DNA from: Procambarus clarkii
Lineage: Eukaryota > Arthropoda > Malacostraca > Decapoda > Cambaridae
Assembly: GCF_040958095.1 (NCBI RefSeq)
Contig: NC_091160.1
Coordinates: 43,164,822 to 43,228,821, forward strand
Reading direction: 5' to 3'
DNA: 64,000 nt
The position numbers and the translations under genes are program-made. Numbering within the stretch: position 1 is the stretch's first letter; each line of letters opens with the position of its first letter. Shown piece after piece: positions 10,482 through 23,000 of this stretch. Below the pieces are notes generated by a model. That model was not told the origin of the DNA, searched no databases, and saw only the letters and a program-made list of their open reading frames with translations.

Positions 10482-13400
10482 ATGGCTTACTCTGATCTTA
10501 AGGATGAGATTTGCAGTACTTGGCTGCAGTTAAGTGCCGAGCAAATGGCACAAGTTCGTTTAGCTCTGTTGGGAGTTTCTAGCTCGGTTGGGGAGTTTCC
10601 ACGAATGCGAGAGATCAGTAGATGTGCTGATCTGTCTTCTGCTCTGATTCTACTGGAAAAATGGATGCTTCTTACACCTCAGAAGTAAGCTATCCCTGCA
10701 TAAAGCTGTTTGTAGTGACTATAAAGAGAATGCATTAAATTTTGATTCATATATTTACCTAAAAGTCATCATCACTAGTGGCCTCAAGGGCAACATGAAA
10801 CTGGGGGCTTGTCAAAGGTTTCACAAGTATTGCTGAGCTTTTTCAGCTGAATTTTCAAATGAAATTTTCAACATGTGACCATAGTCGGCAGAATGACATG
10901 CAGGACATATGTCAAATATTACTCTTTTATATTGTATGCCTGTATACATGCATTTTTTAATTTGCATATGGGTTACGAAGTAGCTGGAGGAAAATCATAT
11001 ACTGTACTTGAATATGGTTTTCACAGCTTTAATCTACTTGGTTCCTGCATGATATCCTGAATTAACACAAATCAAACTTATAAGAAGGGAATTACAAATC
11101 ATAATAAAGATTTCTACAACAAGAACAAATTAATATTGTCTAATGAATAAGATATTTCTAAATATCACAGGATATATTCCTTCAAAAGTTTCACAATCCA
11201 GCTTAAAAGTATAGTTTATGGGAAAAATAGGGTTATATGCCTGAGACCTCCAAATGTCTCCTAATGTCTACCATCCTCCCAACCACTTGGGCTGGACAGT
11301 AGAGCGACGGTCTCGCTTCATGCAGGTCAGCGTTCAATCCCCGACCGTCCAAGTGGTTGGGCACCATTCCTTTTCCCCCATCCCAACCCAAATACTTATC
11401 CTGACCCCTTTCAAGTCCTGCATAGTTGTAATTGCTTGGTGCTTATCCCTGATAATTCCCCCCCCCCCCCTGAGACCTCCAAATGGTCACTTTTTGCCAC
11501 TGCACTTGATAAAACACATACAATATTTTAACATTAATGTTTAATGCTCCCTCCACTTTGCAGCTACATATTCAGCACATAATGAGGTCCAGAATGCTTT
11601 TGCATGCACATGACTAATCATTATTATAAGGGACAAATCATAATTTGTTTATTACAGTATATTATATCACTACTTTTCATTTGAAGTCCTATGGCTTTAT
11701 TGCCTCTTTTGTTCTAATTCTTTTCTGGAGTTTAAATCAGACCAACCAAAAATTACTTTTCACATATAATTTTTCATTTATATGTGGAAAATTACCTGCC
11801 CCCTCTATAGTTCCATTCAAAATTCTTTTTGTTTTGTATAATGTATATAGTGTATATAGACAAAAATAGTTTAGTCTACATTTTTAATATAATAGAAAAA
11901 CATGGACCAACTAACACGTGAAGTTAGAAAAGGTTCAGAGATACGTCACCAGGCTAGGCCCCGAGCTAAAGAGTACAGTATGAGCTACGAGGAAAGATTG
12001 CTGGAACTAAACCTCACGACACTGAAAGACACAAGTTAGGGGAAACATCACTACCTATAAAATTCTCAGAGGAATTGACAGGGTAGATAAACTGTTTAGC
12101 ATGGGTGGTACGTAAACAAAGGGACACAAGTGGAAACTTAGTACCCAAATGAACCACAGGGACATTTGAAAGAACTTTTTTCAGTGTCAGAGTAGTTAAC
12201 AGATGAAATGCATTTGGCAGTGATGTGGTGGAGGCAGATTCTAAAAAGAGTTTCGAATGTACTGTAGATATGATAGAGCCCAGTAGGCTCAGAAATCTGT
12301 ACACCAGTTGATTGATAGTTGAGAGGTGAAACCAAAGATCCGAAGCTCAACCCCCGCAAGCACAACTATGAGAGTACTATACCAGGCCACAGATATGTTC
12401 TGCCTGCCTGCTAGTCAGGCTTAACTAGATTTATTATTGTTTCTGTTGTAGAATAGTGACCATGAGCCCAGCTCATTTGAACTTGGGTCCATGTTTGGTT
12501 CCTGGCTGCAGTTTCAGGTTACAGATTCCTCCTGGCTAGCAAGCAATGATTATTTTCTTTGTGGTATTAGTAGCTGTTGTTAGTTCCAGGTTCTTAAGGG
12601 TTAGTGTGCCTCCTGAGCCCATCCTCTCGAGTTGCCACACTGGACAGAAAATGGTGCACTAAAACACCTGAACCTAACCTAGTAACCCAGGCATAGAAAA
12701 TGTGAATGTTTGTGAGCTACTATGATTTAAAGTACATCATATTTTGTCATTTAAGGATTTTGACATCAAAATGCACAGTATTATTAGTGAGAGGGGACAG
12801 ATTAGCTTCCAATTACTTCTATGTTATGTAAGCCAGAGAGGACCTTGACTTTCTAAATGAGGTCTTGCTCTATTCTCTCTTTTTGCAGCAGACCTTGACC
12901 CTTAAATGGCTTCAATCACAAGCGACAATTTTCCAAATAATTTTTTTTTACATTAGTTTACATTAGGACTTTAAATTAGCTGAGTCATTTAAGGGTTAAG
13001 GTCTATAACACTCGTCTAATTGGTGAATATCCCTGTCCTTAGTTCTGTCTTTCCCGCAGCTGTGTCTGTACCCAAGTTGTTTACTCCAATCCTCCTGGAT
13101 CCAGTTTCCCTCTTCATGGCACATTTTACCTTCTGTTCACCCCATTTTTCATTACCCATATCTGAGAGATGATGTTTCAAGTAATATGAGACCATTCCCT
13201 TCAATGACATGGAGAATATTCAAGTAGAAAAATAATAACAAGAATATATGAATATGTAATTCTAGGTGAAGATAAAGTGGTGAGACTGTCACAAGTATAT
13301 TGGGCATCAGTGTTAAATTTATTGTTTCAGGTGTTTATGCAGTTTTGTTTCACTTGCGAAGATTACTACATATTAAAAATATAATTGTTTATTCCCTGTA

Positions 13401-14347
13401 TTAAAGACATTGATATTAAAGTTGAAATAAGTTGTATTTCTAAATAGATTTTCCATTGAAGCAATTAATTTAAACTACATCCTCAGAGTTGACATTCTGT
13501 TGTGGCTAACTGAGCAAGTTGGGCCCCACACGCAGATGGTGAGAGCACGTATAGAGCAATACAAGAAGGTTTCTCTGCTACCTAATACCCACGAGAAGGA
13601 AATGCCTTCAGTAAAGCAAGATGATAATGCTCATTCTGATCCATTACTTCATCACCCAGTCTTTGATGAGGGTATGTCAGCCCATTCTTCTAATGTTGCC
13701 ACTCTTACAAAATACAAATTGTTAATCTAACCATAAATGTACAAACCGGAGCAACCCGGTCCGACCTGGGAGCCGGTCGGCCGAGCGGACAGCACGCTGA
13801 ACTTGTGATCCTGGGTTCGTTCCTGGGCGCCGGCGAGAAACAATGGGCAGAGTTTCTTTCACCCTATGCCCCTGTTACCTAGCAGTAAAATAGGTACCTG
13901 GGTGTTAGTCAGCTGTCACGGGCTGCTTCCTGGGGGTGGAGGCCTGGTCGAGGACCGGGCCGCGGGGACACTAAAGCCCCGAAATCATCTCAAAATAACC
14001 TCAAGATAACCCACCTAACCTAACCAACCGACGCCTAGAAGCTGTGGAGTTTTGTGAGCCACTACATTTCAGAGTATTCTATAATTTGTAAGTTGGAGAC
14101 CATAACATACAAAATGAGACATACTGGTTGAAAGGACAGGTTGAGTTTGTACAGTATTGGATATTTGACTTGTTATTATACACTGTTTTTATTTCATTAA
14201 ACTGTCTTGACAGTAGATGAAAAGTTCCATTCTGAGCATAGCACTTGGTTGCTTCCACTTCCTCCTTTCTGTCCCAACTTTTGATTTTATTTTATTTTAT
14301 TTTTTTTTCTCGTGCTCTCTCTGTCTGTCTGTCTCTATCTCTGTCTC

Positions 14348-14407
<60 letters not shown>

Positions 14408-16593
14408 CGTCCTCCTCAGGATATGCTGTAGGCATTTCGATGCTGACTCATGTTAAAGGTTGGGAAGACCAACTAGCAATTAATGCCTCTTGGCAATTAT
14501 ATTTGGTAGTAATAGCACTTGAAAGAGGTATAGAGTGAGCCTTCTCAACTTTATTATGCCCAAAATGCTGTGTATAACCTGTGACTTTATATAATAAACT
14601 CCTTTACCTACTATATAACTACTTCAACATGTCCATTGTATATTGTATGAATAAATTTATAGTTATTACTTTCTTGCAGTGTGTGTGTATCTGAGCGAGA
14701 ATTTACGAGGACGTTGGGCTGATCTTGGACGTAGTCTTGGCTTGGCTAATTTTGTCAGTGAACTGTTTCGTGAACCCACTGTGCGACAAAAAGATAAAGT
14801 ATACCAGGTACAGTAACAGTCTGCATGTAGAACTTGATATGTTTGGCTTTATTAATACAGTATACGTATAATAATTATGTGGTAGTAAAGCTCCTATTTT
14901 ACAAGTGTTTTGGTTTATTGCCTTTCTCTGTGATTAGTGACATTTACAAATTTATAATATACATACAATTTATACTATAATCATGTACTTTTCACAAATA
15001 AACTTATACTTTATTATTTTAGTGCAGAAAAATTATATTGGATTTATTTTGGTACAGTACTGTATTGGGATAGACAGTGGACATGGCTGTAAGAAGCCTA
15101 GTTTCAGTGGTCCATCGTCTTGTGGCACACATTAATTTCCATTGGCAAGGACAGAGAGCCCTGTACCTACTTATATCAAGATTCCCCCTCCCCCCTCTAG
15201 GCCAACTACTTAATGATTGTAAAAGAAGCACACACATTGACTTTACCAGGCTCAAAAGTTTATTTAGCTTATGATTTTCCATGAAAGATCAGGGGAACCC
15301 ATTCCAATAAATAATTATGGAGATGTGGCTTCATGACAGTCTTCAGTAAAATTTCTGGCACCAACTCCAATGGAGGTTAGAATTTGGCTTGAACAACTAA
15401 TTCGAACTTGATAGTTAAATTAAAACCAGCCGTACAATTTCTTCAAAGATGGGTCCATTAATTTTACCATACCCCAAACTTACTTTCGGGCAAAATTTGC
15501 TGACATTATTACTGCTATAAAACGGTATTTAAGGATATTGGGTCACATTCAAAGCTCTTCACAATCAAAATAAAAACTAGCCGTATAATCTATTTTCATA
15601 GTACAGTTGGATTCATCCTTGACTCCCAGTTGGGGATACCAGGTGCAATTTCCAGACAAGACAGAAATGGTTGGGCATGTTTCCTTTCGCCTAATGCATA
15701 CGTTGACCTAGCAGTAAATAGGTTCCTGGGAGTTAGGCCACTGTGGTAGAGCTATATCCTGGTTAAGGTTAGTAGTTCAACGTTGATACTGTACCAGCCT
15801 AAATGGGAATTATCTACTTTTTCTCATGCCAAAACTTCTTAATGATCATGATGAAATATTTTGAAAACCTCTTCCAATTAATAATCTAGGAGATATGGCA
15901 TCAGCCATTACCAGATTACCATTTCTGGCACCTCTAATTACCCATACCGAATTAAAAAAAAAATATTGAGAAAAAAATTATCTGCTGGAATTTACTACAG
16001 TATACGTAACCAGATTTCACCGTGGCTCTGTTTAAATAAATGCCCAGATTCCAAAGATCAGAATTTGGAGGAGATATCGGGTATGCAAAGTTGGTCCATT
16101 ACTTAGAGGGTTGTATGGATTCCTTCGTGCCTCCTTTTGATAATACCGTAACTCACTTAAGAGCGTTGTATGGTGGTCCAGATTTTGAGGGTGCCTCTGT
16201 AATCATAAAAGTTTCCTTGTACTGTACTGTACAATATATCATACCTTTGTACTGTAGTACTAAAAATAATAATGTATAGAATAATTATAAAATTATGAAA
16301 AAAAAAATACTATTATTACTATAAGCAGTTGAATTTACAGTTCAATACTGTATATGTATGTGCACGACTACTTATGTCATTACTGGACTAGAGGTGCGTG
16401 TATATTCATGCGTGCAAATAATGCAGAGCAGTTGTGTATGCAACATTGCATGGTTGTCCTTTTACTGTTGCAGATTTTAGAAGAATACAAAAGGCAAGCA
16501 GAAGGTGACCCAGTGACAGGACTGCTGGAGGCCTTAAAGAACTGTGGACTTAACCGCCAGCGCAATCATATAATTAATGAAATTCTCGCTTAA
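10482..16593 (+). CDS. FADD: FADD-like adaptor (DED plus death domain), 4 coding exons
   Basis: Adaptor that joins death-domain partners to DED-containing initiator caspases; in arthropods it links IMD to the caspase-8 homologue Dredd. Coding exons: 10482-10684, 13487-13671, 14680-14807, 16474-16593. All introns are GT-AG and all phases fit (2, 1, 0), giving about 211 residues, close to human FADD (208). Residues 1-95 form the DED: ADLSSALILLEKWMLLTP, then VDILLWLTEQVGPHTQ and RIEQYKK. A polar linker (SVKQDDNAHSDPLLHH) follows. Residues 126-211 form the death domain: ENLRGRWADLGRSLGL, VRQKDKVYQILEEYKRQAEG, then GLLEALKNCGLNRQRN and the stop. The acceptor TTTTCCAG lies 4 bases before the ATG, so a noncoding first exon probably exists upstream; I could not place it. 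Identity rests on domain order and motif spacing read by eye. Confidence 0.88.
11257..11470 (+). mobile_element. SINE-C with long tRNA-like stem and poly-C tail
   Basis: tRNA-like head: A-box region CAGTAGAGCGACGG and B box GCGTTCAATCCCC. The arms CCAACCACTTGG (11279-11290) and CCAAGTGGTTGG (11349-11360) would give a 12-bp closing stem instead of 7. The body ends in 13 C (11458-11470). TGAGACCTCCAAATG occurs just before (11242-11256) and just after (11471-11485), a 15-bp target-site duplication that fixes both ends. Confidence 0.85.
11915..12385 (+). mobile_element. LINE-B, decayed 3' end
   Basis: Pieces in several frames match LINE-B: YEERLLELNLTTL, then the region of DIRKNFF, and CRYDRA. 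The nucleotide 3' end (AACCCCCGCAAGCACAACTA) matches the copies at 45824, 58743 and 59242. Confidence 0.7.
13769..14010 (+). mobile_element. SINE-A, full copy (tRNA head type 2)
   Basis: Head with GTCGGCCGAGCGGACAGCAC (A box) and GGGTTCGTTCC (B box), then the SINE-A body (ATGGGCAGAGTTTCTTTCAC, GTTACCTAGCAGTAAAATAG, GGACCGGGCCGCGGGGACAC). Lies in FADD intron 2. Confidence 0.85.
14352..14405. repeat. (CT)n microsatellite
   Basis: About 54 bases of pure CT inside FADD intron 2, preceded by a CTGT-rich run (14320-14350). Confidence 0.97.
14808..16473 (+). other. FADD intron 3
   Basis: GT-AG intron of 1.7 kb with one SINE fragment near 15640-15772 and many TACTGTA/TACAGTA heptamers, including back-to-back ones at 15053-15064 and 16220-16231. 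Nothing coding recognised. Confidence 0.75.
15640..15772 (+). mobile_element. SINE-B fragment
   Basis: ACAGAAATGGTTGGGCATGT, then CCTAGCAGTAAATAGGTTCC and TGGGAGTTAGGC. It shares the CCTAGCAGTAAATAGG core with SINE-A but has a different left part and ending. Confidence 0.65.
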
Positions 16594-16900
16594 TGCCTAG
16601 TAAGGTTTTGGCCCCCCTCACTGTGATGGGTCAAATGAAGTAATAATAGAAAGCAATTTACTGCAATATGAAAGTTCTGCCAAATGTTTTAAGTCTAAAG
16701 GATCCTGAAAATTCACCGAGACATGACGTCCAGAAAACAATATAAAAGTAATGTCGCCCATTGTGGTAGATCCAAATTTTTCAGAAATAGTTTGTCCAAG
16801 ACCAGGGTCATTAAGTACAGTATTTTAATGATTGTACCATGAAAACATTATTATGATTGTCTTTAAAGAGAAAATAAAAATGAAATGTTAGATCTTGGGC
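16594..16900 (+). other. FADD 3' UTR
   Basis: AT-rich noncoding sequence after the FADD stop. AATAAA at 16873-16878 is a reasonable polyadenylation signal, giving a 3' UTR of roughly 300 bases. No other feature seen. Confidence 0.5.
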
Positions 16901-17499
16901 CTATACTGTGTATAAGAGGCTGAAATGCAAGTACCACAGTGAAAGTCAAATGAGCAAGAATACTTTTTTTATACAATAATATAAATCCTAATTTAATAAT
17001 TTTGAAAACTCCATTGCTTCTTTTACAAAGGTTTCCCGGGTATGTGCTTCATGCCCTTCTGAACACGCTATTTACATTCGGTATTAAAAAGTTTTGTAAC
17101 AGCAAATGTATTCTTAAATTCTAGAAATTGCCATTTATTTCTAAATACAGCAATAAATTCGTCAATATTGTACTGTGTAAATTGACAAACTTAATGAATA
17201 CCATTTACATTTTAATATGATTACGGTATACAGTAGATTTTTTATCCGCACTCCAGCCGTCTGTTGACCATTTACGTAACCATCCATGCCTCGAATTGAA
17301 ACTGCTAGAAATGTCTAATTGCATCAGCTTCTGGTGTTGCCTGGGCCCACATCTATAAAATATCAAATTCTGGCCTGTACAGGAATCCAAGTTATTTAAT
17401 AAGCAAATATAAATTTCTGGTTTTATTTATGATATCCTATTCTAGTTTCTATAGCCCATTCATTCTTACATAAAATTATTTGAACAACTATTCAGAACG

Positions 17500-17655
17500 T
17501 CTCCAGTGGCAAGTTGGGTCATAGCCGAAAGGTACTAGGTTTAACTCCTGTTGCAGGACAAAAGCATTAAACCCGATGCCTCCTGTTCTAGCAGTAAATA
17601 GGTACCTGAAAGTGGCAACCATTGTGGGGTTGCATCTTGGGGCTTGTTGGTCGTT
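17500..17655 (+). mobile_element. SINE-B copy
   Basis: B box-like AGGTTTAACTCCTG, then TTCTAGCAGTAAATAGGTAC and TGGGGTTGCATCTTGGGG. Decayed. Confidence 0.6.
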
Positions 17656-17674
17656 CAACACTGTGTGTGTGTGT

Positions 17675-18281
17675 AATTACCCAAGTGTAGTGTTTTGTTC
17701 TTAAAGTTCCAGGTCTCTGGAAATCTTCCCTATCGATTTTACCAATTCCTGTTACTATTTTGTATGTAGTGATCATATCACCTCTTTCTTCTGTCTTCTA
17801 GTTTTGGCATATTTAATGCCTCTAACCTCTCCTCGTAGCTCTTGCCCTTCAGTTCTGGTAGCCACTTAGTAGCGTGTCTTTGCACCTTTTCCAGTTTGTT
17901 GATGTGCTGCTTAAGATATGGGCACTGCATATTCTAGCTTTGGCCTAACAAAAGTCGTGAACAATTTCTTTAGTATATCGCCATCCATGTATTTAAAAGC
18001 AATTCTGAAGTTAAAAAGTGTGGCATAGGCTCCTCGCACAATATTCTTTGTGGTCCTCAGGTGATAAAGATCTAGGGGTGGTTCTAGATAGTTTTATATC
18101 AAATTCTTTAAAGATTTCTCACATAATATATAGGTTGTGTGAGGTCTATGTTCTATTCCACATTCCATAACATGGCATTTATTAACATTAAATTCCATTT
18201 GCCAAGTGGTACTCCATATACTACTTTTGTCCAGGTCATCTTGAAGGGCATGACAATCATCCAAGTTTCTTATCCTTCCTA
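17675..18281 (-). mobile_element. LINE-C, 3' part, flanked by (TG)n
   Basis: The - strand encodes, with frame breaks, the LINE-C sequence also seen at 59709-60796 (TYKIVTGI.KIDREDFQRPGT; KCHVME). Bounded by TG repeats at 17662-17674 and 18282-18293. Confidence 0.75.
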
Positions 18282-18293
18282 GTGTGTGTGTGT

Positions 18294-19454
18294 TGGGGGG
18301 GGGGGGGGGGGGTGCTTTAAAAGCTTACTGGGTTGTCCATTATGGTAAACTTAGTTTTAAACAAGTTTATTCCAGTTTTACAGCATTGATTATCTGGGTG
18401 ATAGTTACCTCAAAAGGTGGTGATACAGTTTTTGAACTCTTCCATTTTGCTAATGCTGTCATCTGAAATAAGTAGTTTATAATGTGATGTTCAATTCTAT
18501 ACTTATTGCTTTGGATTTATTGTACTGTAGTTCTGATGTCACTCGTCTTTCATCTTTTTGCTCCTGTATTAGTATCCTGTGTAACAACACAGCTGCCCAC
18601 CGTGAGTGCCCAGCCCTCCAAGGTGGGCCTGGCATTTCCCACGAGTGTGCACTCACTAAATTGTGTGTACTCTTCAGTTTTCTTGCATATTTTCTTTTTC
18701 AATAGTTCATTTTGATACTGTTCAAAATAGAATTCTCTAAAGGGATATACCCAGTACTGTGCATACAAGGGCAAATGGAAAGACCAACATAATAAAAACT
18801 TATCTTTCCACAGTATTATAAAAGTATTGTCCTTTTTCTGAACACAGTTTTATCCATTGGGAGTTTACCTTTTGCATGTAGCTGAAGATAGTTTGGTGCA
18901 CCATGCTGTAATCTGAGTACCAGAGGTGTATACACTTTGTATAAGCAGCTTTTCACCCAGTTGAACAGTTATAGTAGTTATCTATATATAAATGAATCAA
19001 TGAAGCCCATAACCATTTGAATTGAAGACAATTCCTGCAGACTAGTTACATCCATGATTTTGAAGTGTGTGATTCAGCTAGCATGTACAGCTTTACTCCA
19101 TACTTTAGCTTTCAAGGTTAATAATCCAAAAACTTAACATTGTGCCTTCATCCAAAAATGTTTTGAAGATTGTATAATTGTTTTGCATTTGTGTAATAGA
19201 TATTCCATGAATGTTTTAACTTTAGTCTGTCTTATTGTCTTTGGGAATGGCAGTGTTACAAGTATGAAAATACTTTACTTTTGATATTAATCGATTGCAT
19301 TGAAAAAAGGTACATGCCACAATTTACCCATTTTCCAGTAAACTCATCATTGGCATCTTCACAACGCCCATAAACATTTAATCCAAAATATCTGGCAAGC
19401 TCTTACACCTCATTCATTCCATTTACTGTTTGTTAGAAGCATTAGACATGCTTT
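18294..19454. other. no gene seen
   Basis: Starts with a run of about 18 G (18295-18312), then unique AT-rich sequence. Confidence 0.5.
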
Positions 19455-19690
19455 GTGATGCACAAAGATGTGATGCACCAAACTATCCGAAGAAATATAA
19501 GAAAATTCACCTTCGCAAATAGAGTGGTAGACGGTTGGAACAAGTTAAGTGAGAAGGTGGTGGAGGCCAAGACCGTCAGTAGTTTCAAAGCGTTATATGA
19601 CAAAGAGTGCTGGGAAGACGGGACACCACGAGCGTAGCTCTCATCCTGTAACTACACTTAGGTAATTACACTTAGGTAATTACAAGTTTT
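19455..19690 (+). mobile_element. LINE-C, 3' terminal fragment
   Basis: Encodes RRNIRKFTFANRVVDGWNKL and ECWEDGTPRA then stop, the exact C-terminus of LINE-C at 59739. Ends in tandem ACACTTAGGTAATT units. Confidence 0.85.
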
Positions 19691-19839
19691 ACAATGTACC
19701 ATAAATTTCAGCAAATCTCTCGATAAAATACCAGAGGACAGATTGGGCACTGCACATGTGGCAGTATCAACATCACTTTCAATTTCCTCCTCCACCTGCC
19801 ATTTCAGTTTCAACCACCTCACTTTAGAAACTTTCAAGA

Positions 19840-19983
19840 TCAGAGAATTCCGAAAGCCTGGAATTTTGTTGGCGCAAGTTTCACTTTGCTGTACTCTTTG
19901 GGAACACTAATCTTTTGAGGGAGAAACAGCGTTTCTTTCCCCGCTTTCATCCTGGAGTAGCCGTGTCCTTGATCACTATCCAT
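19840..19983 (-). other. unrecognised 47-codon open frame
   Basis: ATG in context GAAGATGG, reading MDSDQGHGYSRMKAGKETLF and ending at a TGA. Another frame stays open for about 80 codons just downstream (EEEIESDVDTATCAVPNLSS) toward the LINE-C tail. It could be a first exon, a decayed gene or chance. No family recognised. Confidence 0.2.
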
Positions 19984-20099
19984 CTTCGAGTCAATTTAGC
20001 CGAGGAAAAATAGTGGGAACGGACACACGTGTTGGATGCAAGGGGAGGCCACAGCAGTCACTAGACACTAACAATGGGCCTACCATGTGGTGCAATGAC

Positions 20100-23000
20100 G
20101 CCACATGGGTCATCACATACAGACATTATGCACATTTAAGACACGTCTCAATAAGCAGGGAAAAACAGAATTAAATTAATTTTGGATGCAAAATGCATCA
20201 GCCAAAAGTGTTAATATCCTGCAACATGGAAAAACTATTTTCATGTTGGATAGCATTTACTTTCATTCTGCTTATCAATTCTTAGTCAAGTGCTATAACA
20301 ACTCATTTTTCACTTATTTCCTACAGCCCATCTCTAAGGTGTCTAACGATTCAATTAATTTATCTATGCATATTTTATATTTTTGTACAAATAAAACAAA
20401 GTACAGTATATATTAGTTTTATTTTTCAACTGCAAAAAATTCACATTTATACAGCACCACCTTTGATAATGAGCACCACATTAATAAACAAATTTAAAAC
20501 TAGCAATATACTGTATGGTAGAGTACTTACTGTATTCAAGCTCCTAGAGCATATAAAATTTACACTTTCTCAGTACAGTATACCATTTCTGGCTGTATTT
20601 TTCCACCTCCAATATCTACAACTCAAGTCAAATGTAAACCATTTTGGGACTTTTAGGTAGTTTTAAAAGACTGTATACAGAGCACTGCTTTATGGAGGCA
20701 ACTAATGCCCAAGTGAAGCTTTGAGATCATCATAATACGGCATGAATGGCAGTTTTGCTAGTAGGTATATATACTGTATTCTTACCAAGAATAGTATAGG
20801 AAGAACACTTCAAAATAATGAATAATATTCTTTCCAACAAACTTTATCCATTATAACAGTTGCAGAAACTTAACATGCACATCATATCAAGACATCAAAT
20901 ACTATATACATGCTGTACTGAAAATCTTGACATTTGAAAAAAGTATAACAAATGTACCAATTTAGATGAATAGCAAGCGACAAAATATTAAAAAAAATGT
21001 CCCTTTTTTTTTCCTCCACCACCTATGATTTGTGCTTCAATAACACGTAATGATTTTTATGTACTTACAGTACATGCCTAGAAATTAAGTCAATTTGCAT
21101 ATTATATATTGGTACATTAGATCAATATCTGCCCAAGTTTTCCAACCAGTGTATTTTGATTTTATCCATTAACAGTGTATACAAGATAAAACGGCTTGCT
21201 TTTGTATTTATGAAGGCTTCTGTAGTCATTTGCCTCGCATTCTAACATCAAAAGTTATGAATAGAAGCTAATGTACTGGTGCCCCTTATTAAATTCATTT
21301 AAAATAGACTGTGCTAAAAAAATATAAACATGCATGACTGCGTGCCAGATTTGATTTAATATAAAACTAATTTCACTATTCAATGTGGCAATATATCAAG
21401 GCATCATATTGAACATTAAGACAAAGTACAGTAATTAATTAAATTTAAAATATTCTAATTTGAAACTATTAAATATTTTTTTCTAAGTAGGTTTCATAAA
21501 ATATTAAGAAAACTTAAAAATTACAGTATTACGAATTAAGAGTTATTGGATAATTAAAAATATCTCTGGGGAAAGGGATAGAAAGAATCTTGCTCATGTC
21601 TCACAGGACAGAATAGACATCTGCCTCCAATACTTCATTAAATGAACCATCTAATAAGTTTGGTCTACACGTTTTTTTTTTAGAGAGCACAGTAAAGAAA
21701 ATTAGTGTAGCATTCTGCAAGACAATGTACTTTAAAATTAAATAAGTTACGAATATACTTTTTTTTTTATTTTTTAAATTTTTAAAACCAATTTAAAACT
21801 TGTTATTTGGCAGCATAACCCAGAACCACAATTTAATAAATTCAGTTTTTGCCTTCTGTGGCCAACTTTAAAGCCAACTGATGAACGTTTATGAAATATT
21901 TCTTTTGGTAGAGAAATATATATTACAAGACATTTACCTGACGTGAGGTCCCTCAAGAAACTAGCAAGAGCCATTTAAATCCAACACCACATTGCTGTCA
22001 TGCCCCTGACTGCAGTCTTCTGTTCCATCATCACATCATACTGTGAGGTGGAATCTATGGAGAAAAGGAAAAATTTAATTAGCGACGTGTAATCAATGGA
22101 AAAGGCATAACCCAGCTGTCAAAATAATCTTGGAGAAATGGAAGCTGGAAAAAGCTGTAATGGTTTGTGAATAGCAATTTAGATGGTGTGGGAGATTAAT
22201 CAATATTATTATGCAGTCCTTTGCCTTTTGTGAATTGTCAAAATAGCAGTTACAATATTGGGATGTGATATAACTAGTACATAATGTACAATCAAATCAC
22301 ATTAGCTTCAAGTTAATGTAACTATGCATTCTGGCAATTATACAGAGGGCAAAATACCGATTACTAAAAATGCACTTCAAGCACAATTGATAATTTATTA
22401 AAGCCTTTTGTATAAAGATTAAAACTGCACTTCTAACTAGTTGTTTGTAATCCACCATTACCTAACAATACACTTACCTTTTTTGGGTATTTATTAGGAT
22501 GATTAGAAAATGTAGCCAAAATGAAACTGGGTATGGAATTTCAGATTCTCAAAACTGATGGAAGAATGCAAGATTCTTTGAAATATCCTGAGGTATATGA
22601 TGTACAGTACTATAGTTCAATCTTGTTAATATCCAATATTCTAAATCTTCAGCTAGTCTAAAGAAAAATGCTAGTTAATGCAATGGTTACAAAAGACCTG
22701 GAAAAATATTTTAAAAAGTACCCTATAAGAGAACACATGAATTTGACATTCAAGTCATTTTGAACTTGATTGGCCTCTAGGAATTTCATTACGATTCGAG
22801 ATACAAAAAGACCCATATCCCAGTAAGGAAAAGATAATGGAATGGTCTCAGCTCATACCTACTTCATACACGTCAGCATTATGCACATAAAGAGTTATGG
22901 TGATAACCCTCCCCATGAATGGTACCATAAAGCCGGCAACACAGTACATTTTTTTTCTTGTTGAAACTAAGAATCAAGTAGGTATGGCTTAAGTTTACTT

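Larger units (their letters stand above)
10685..13486 (+). other. FADD intron 1
   Basis: GT-AG intron of 2.8 kb. It holds a poly-C-tailed SINE (11257-11470), a decayed LINE 3' end (11915-12385), and several TACTGTA/TACAGTA heptamers (around 10998, 11650, 11966, 12258). The rest is unremarkable AT-rich sequence. Confidence 0.8.

Noticed and set aside
14217-14538. Ser/Leu-rich frames
   Set aside because: (CT)n microsatellite inside FADD intron 2.
14415-14540. Extra FADD exon between exons 2 and 3 (after a CCTCAG acceptor)
   Set aside because: Exons 2 and 3 join in phase without it and give a continuous death domain; its frame shows no family resemblance.
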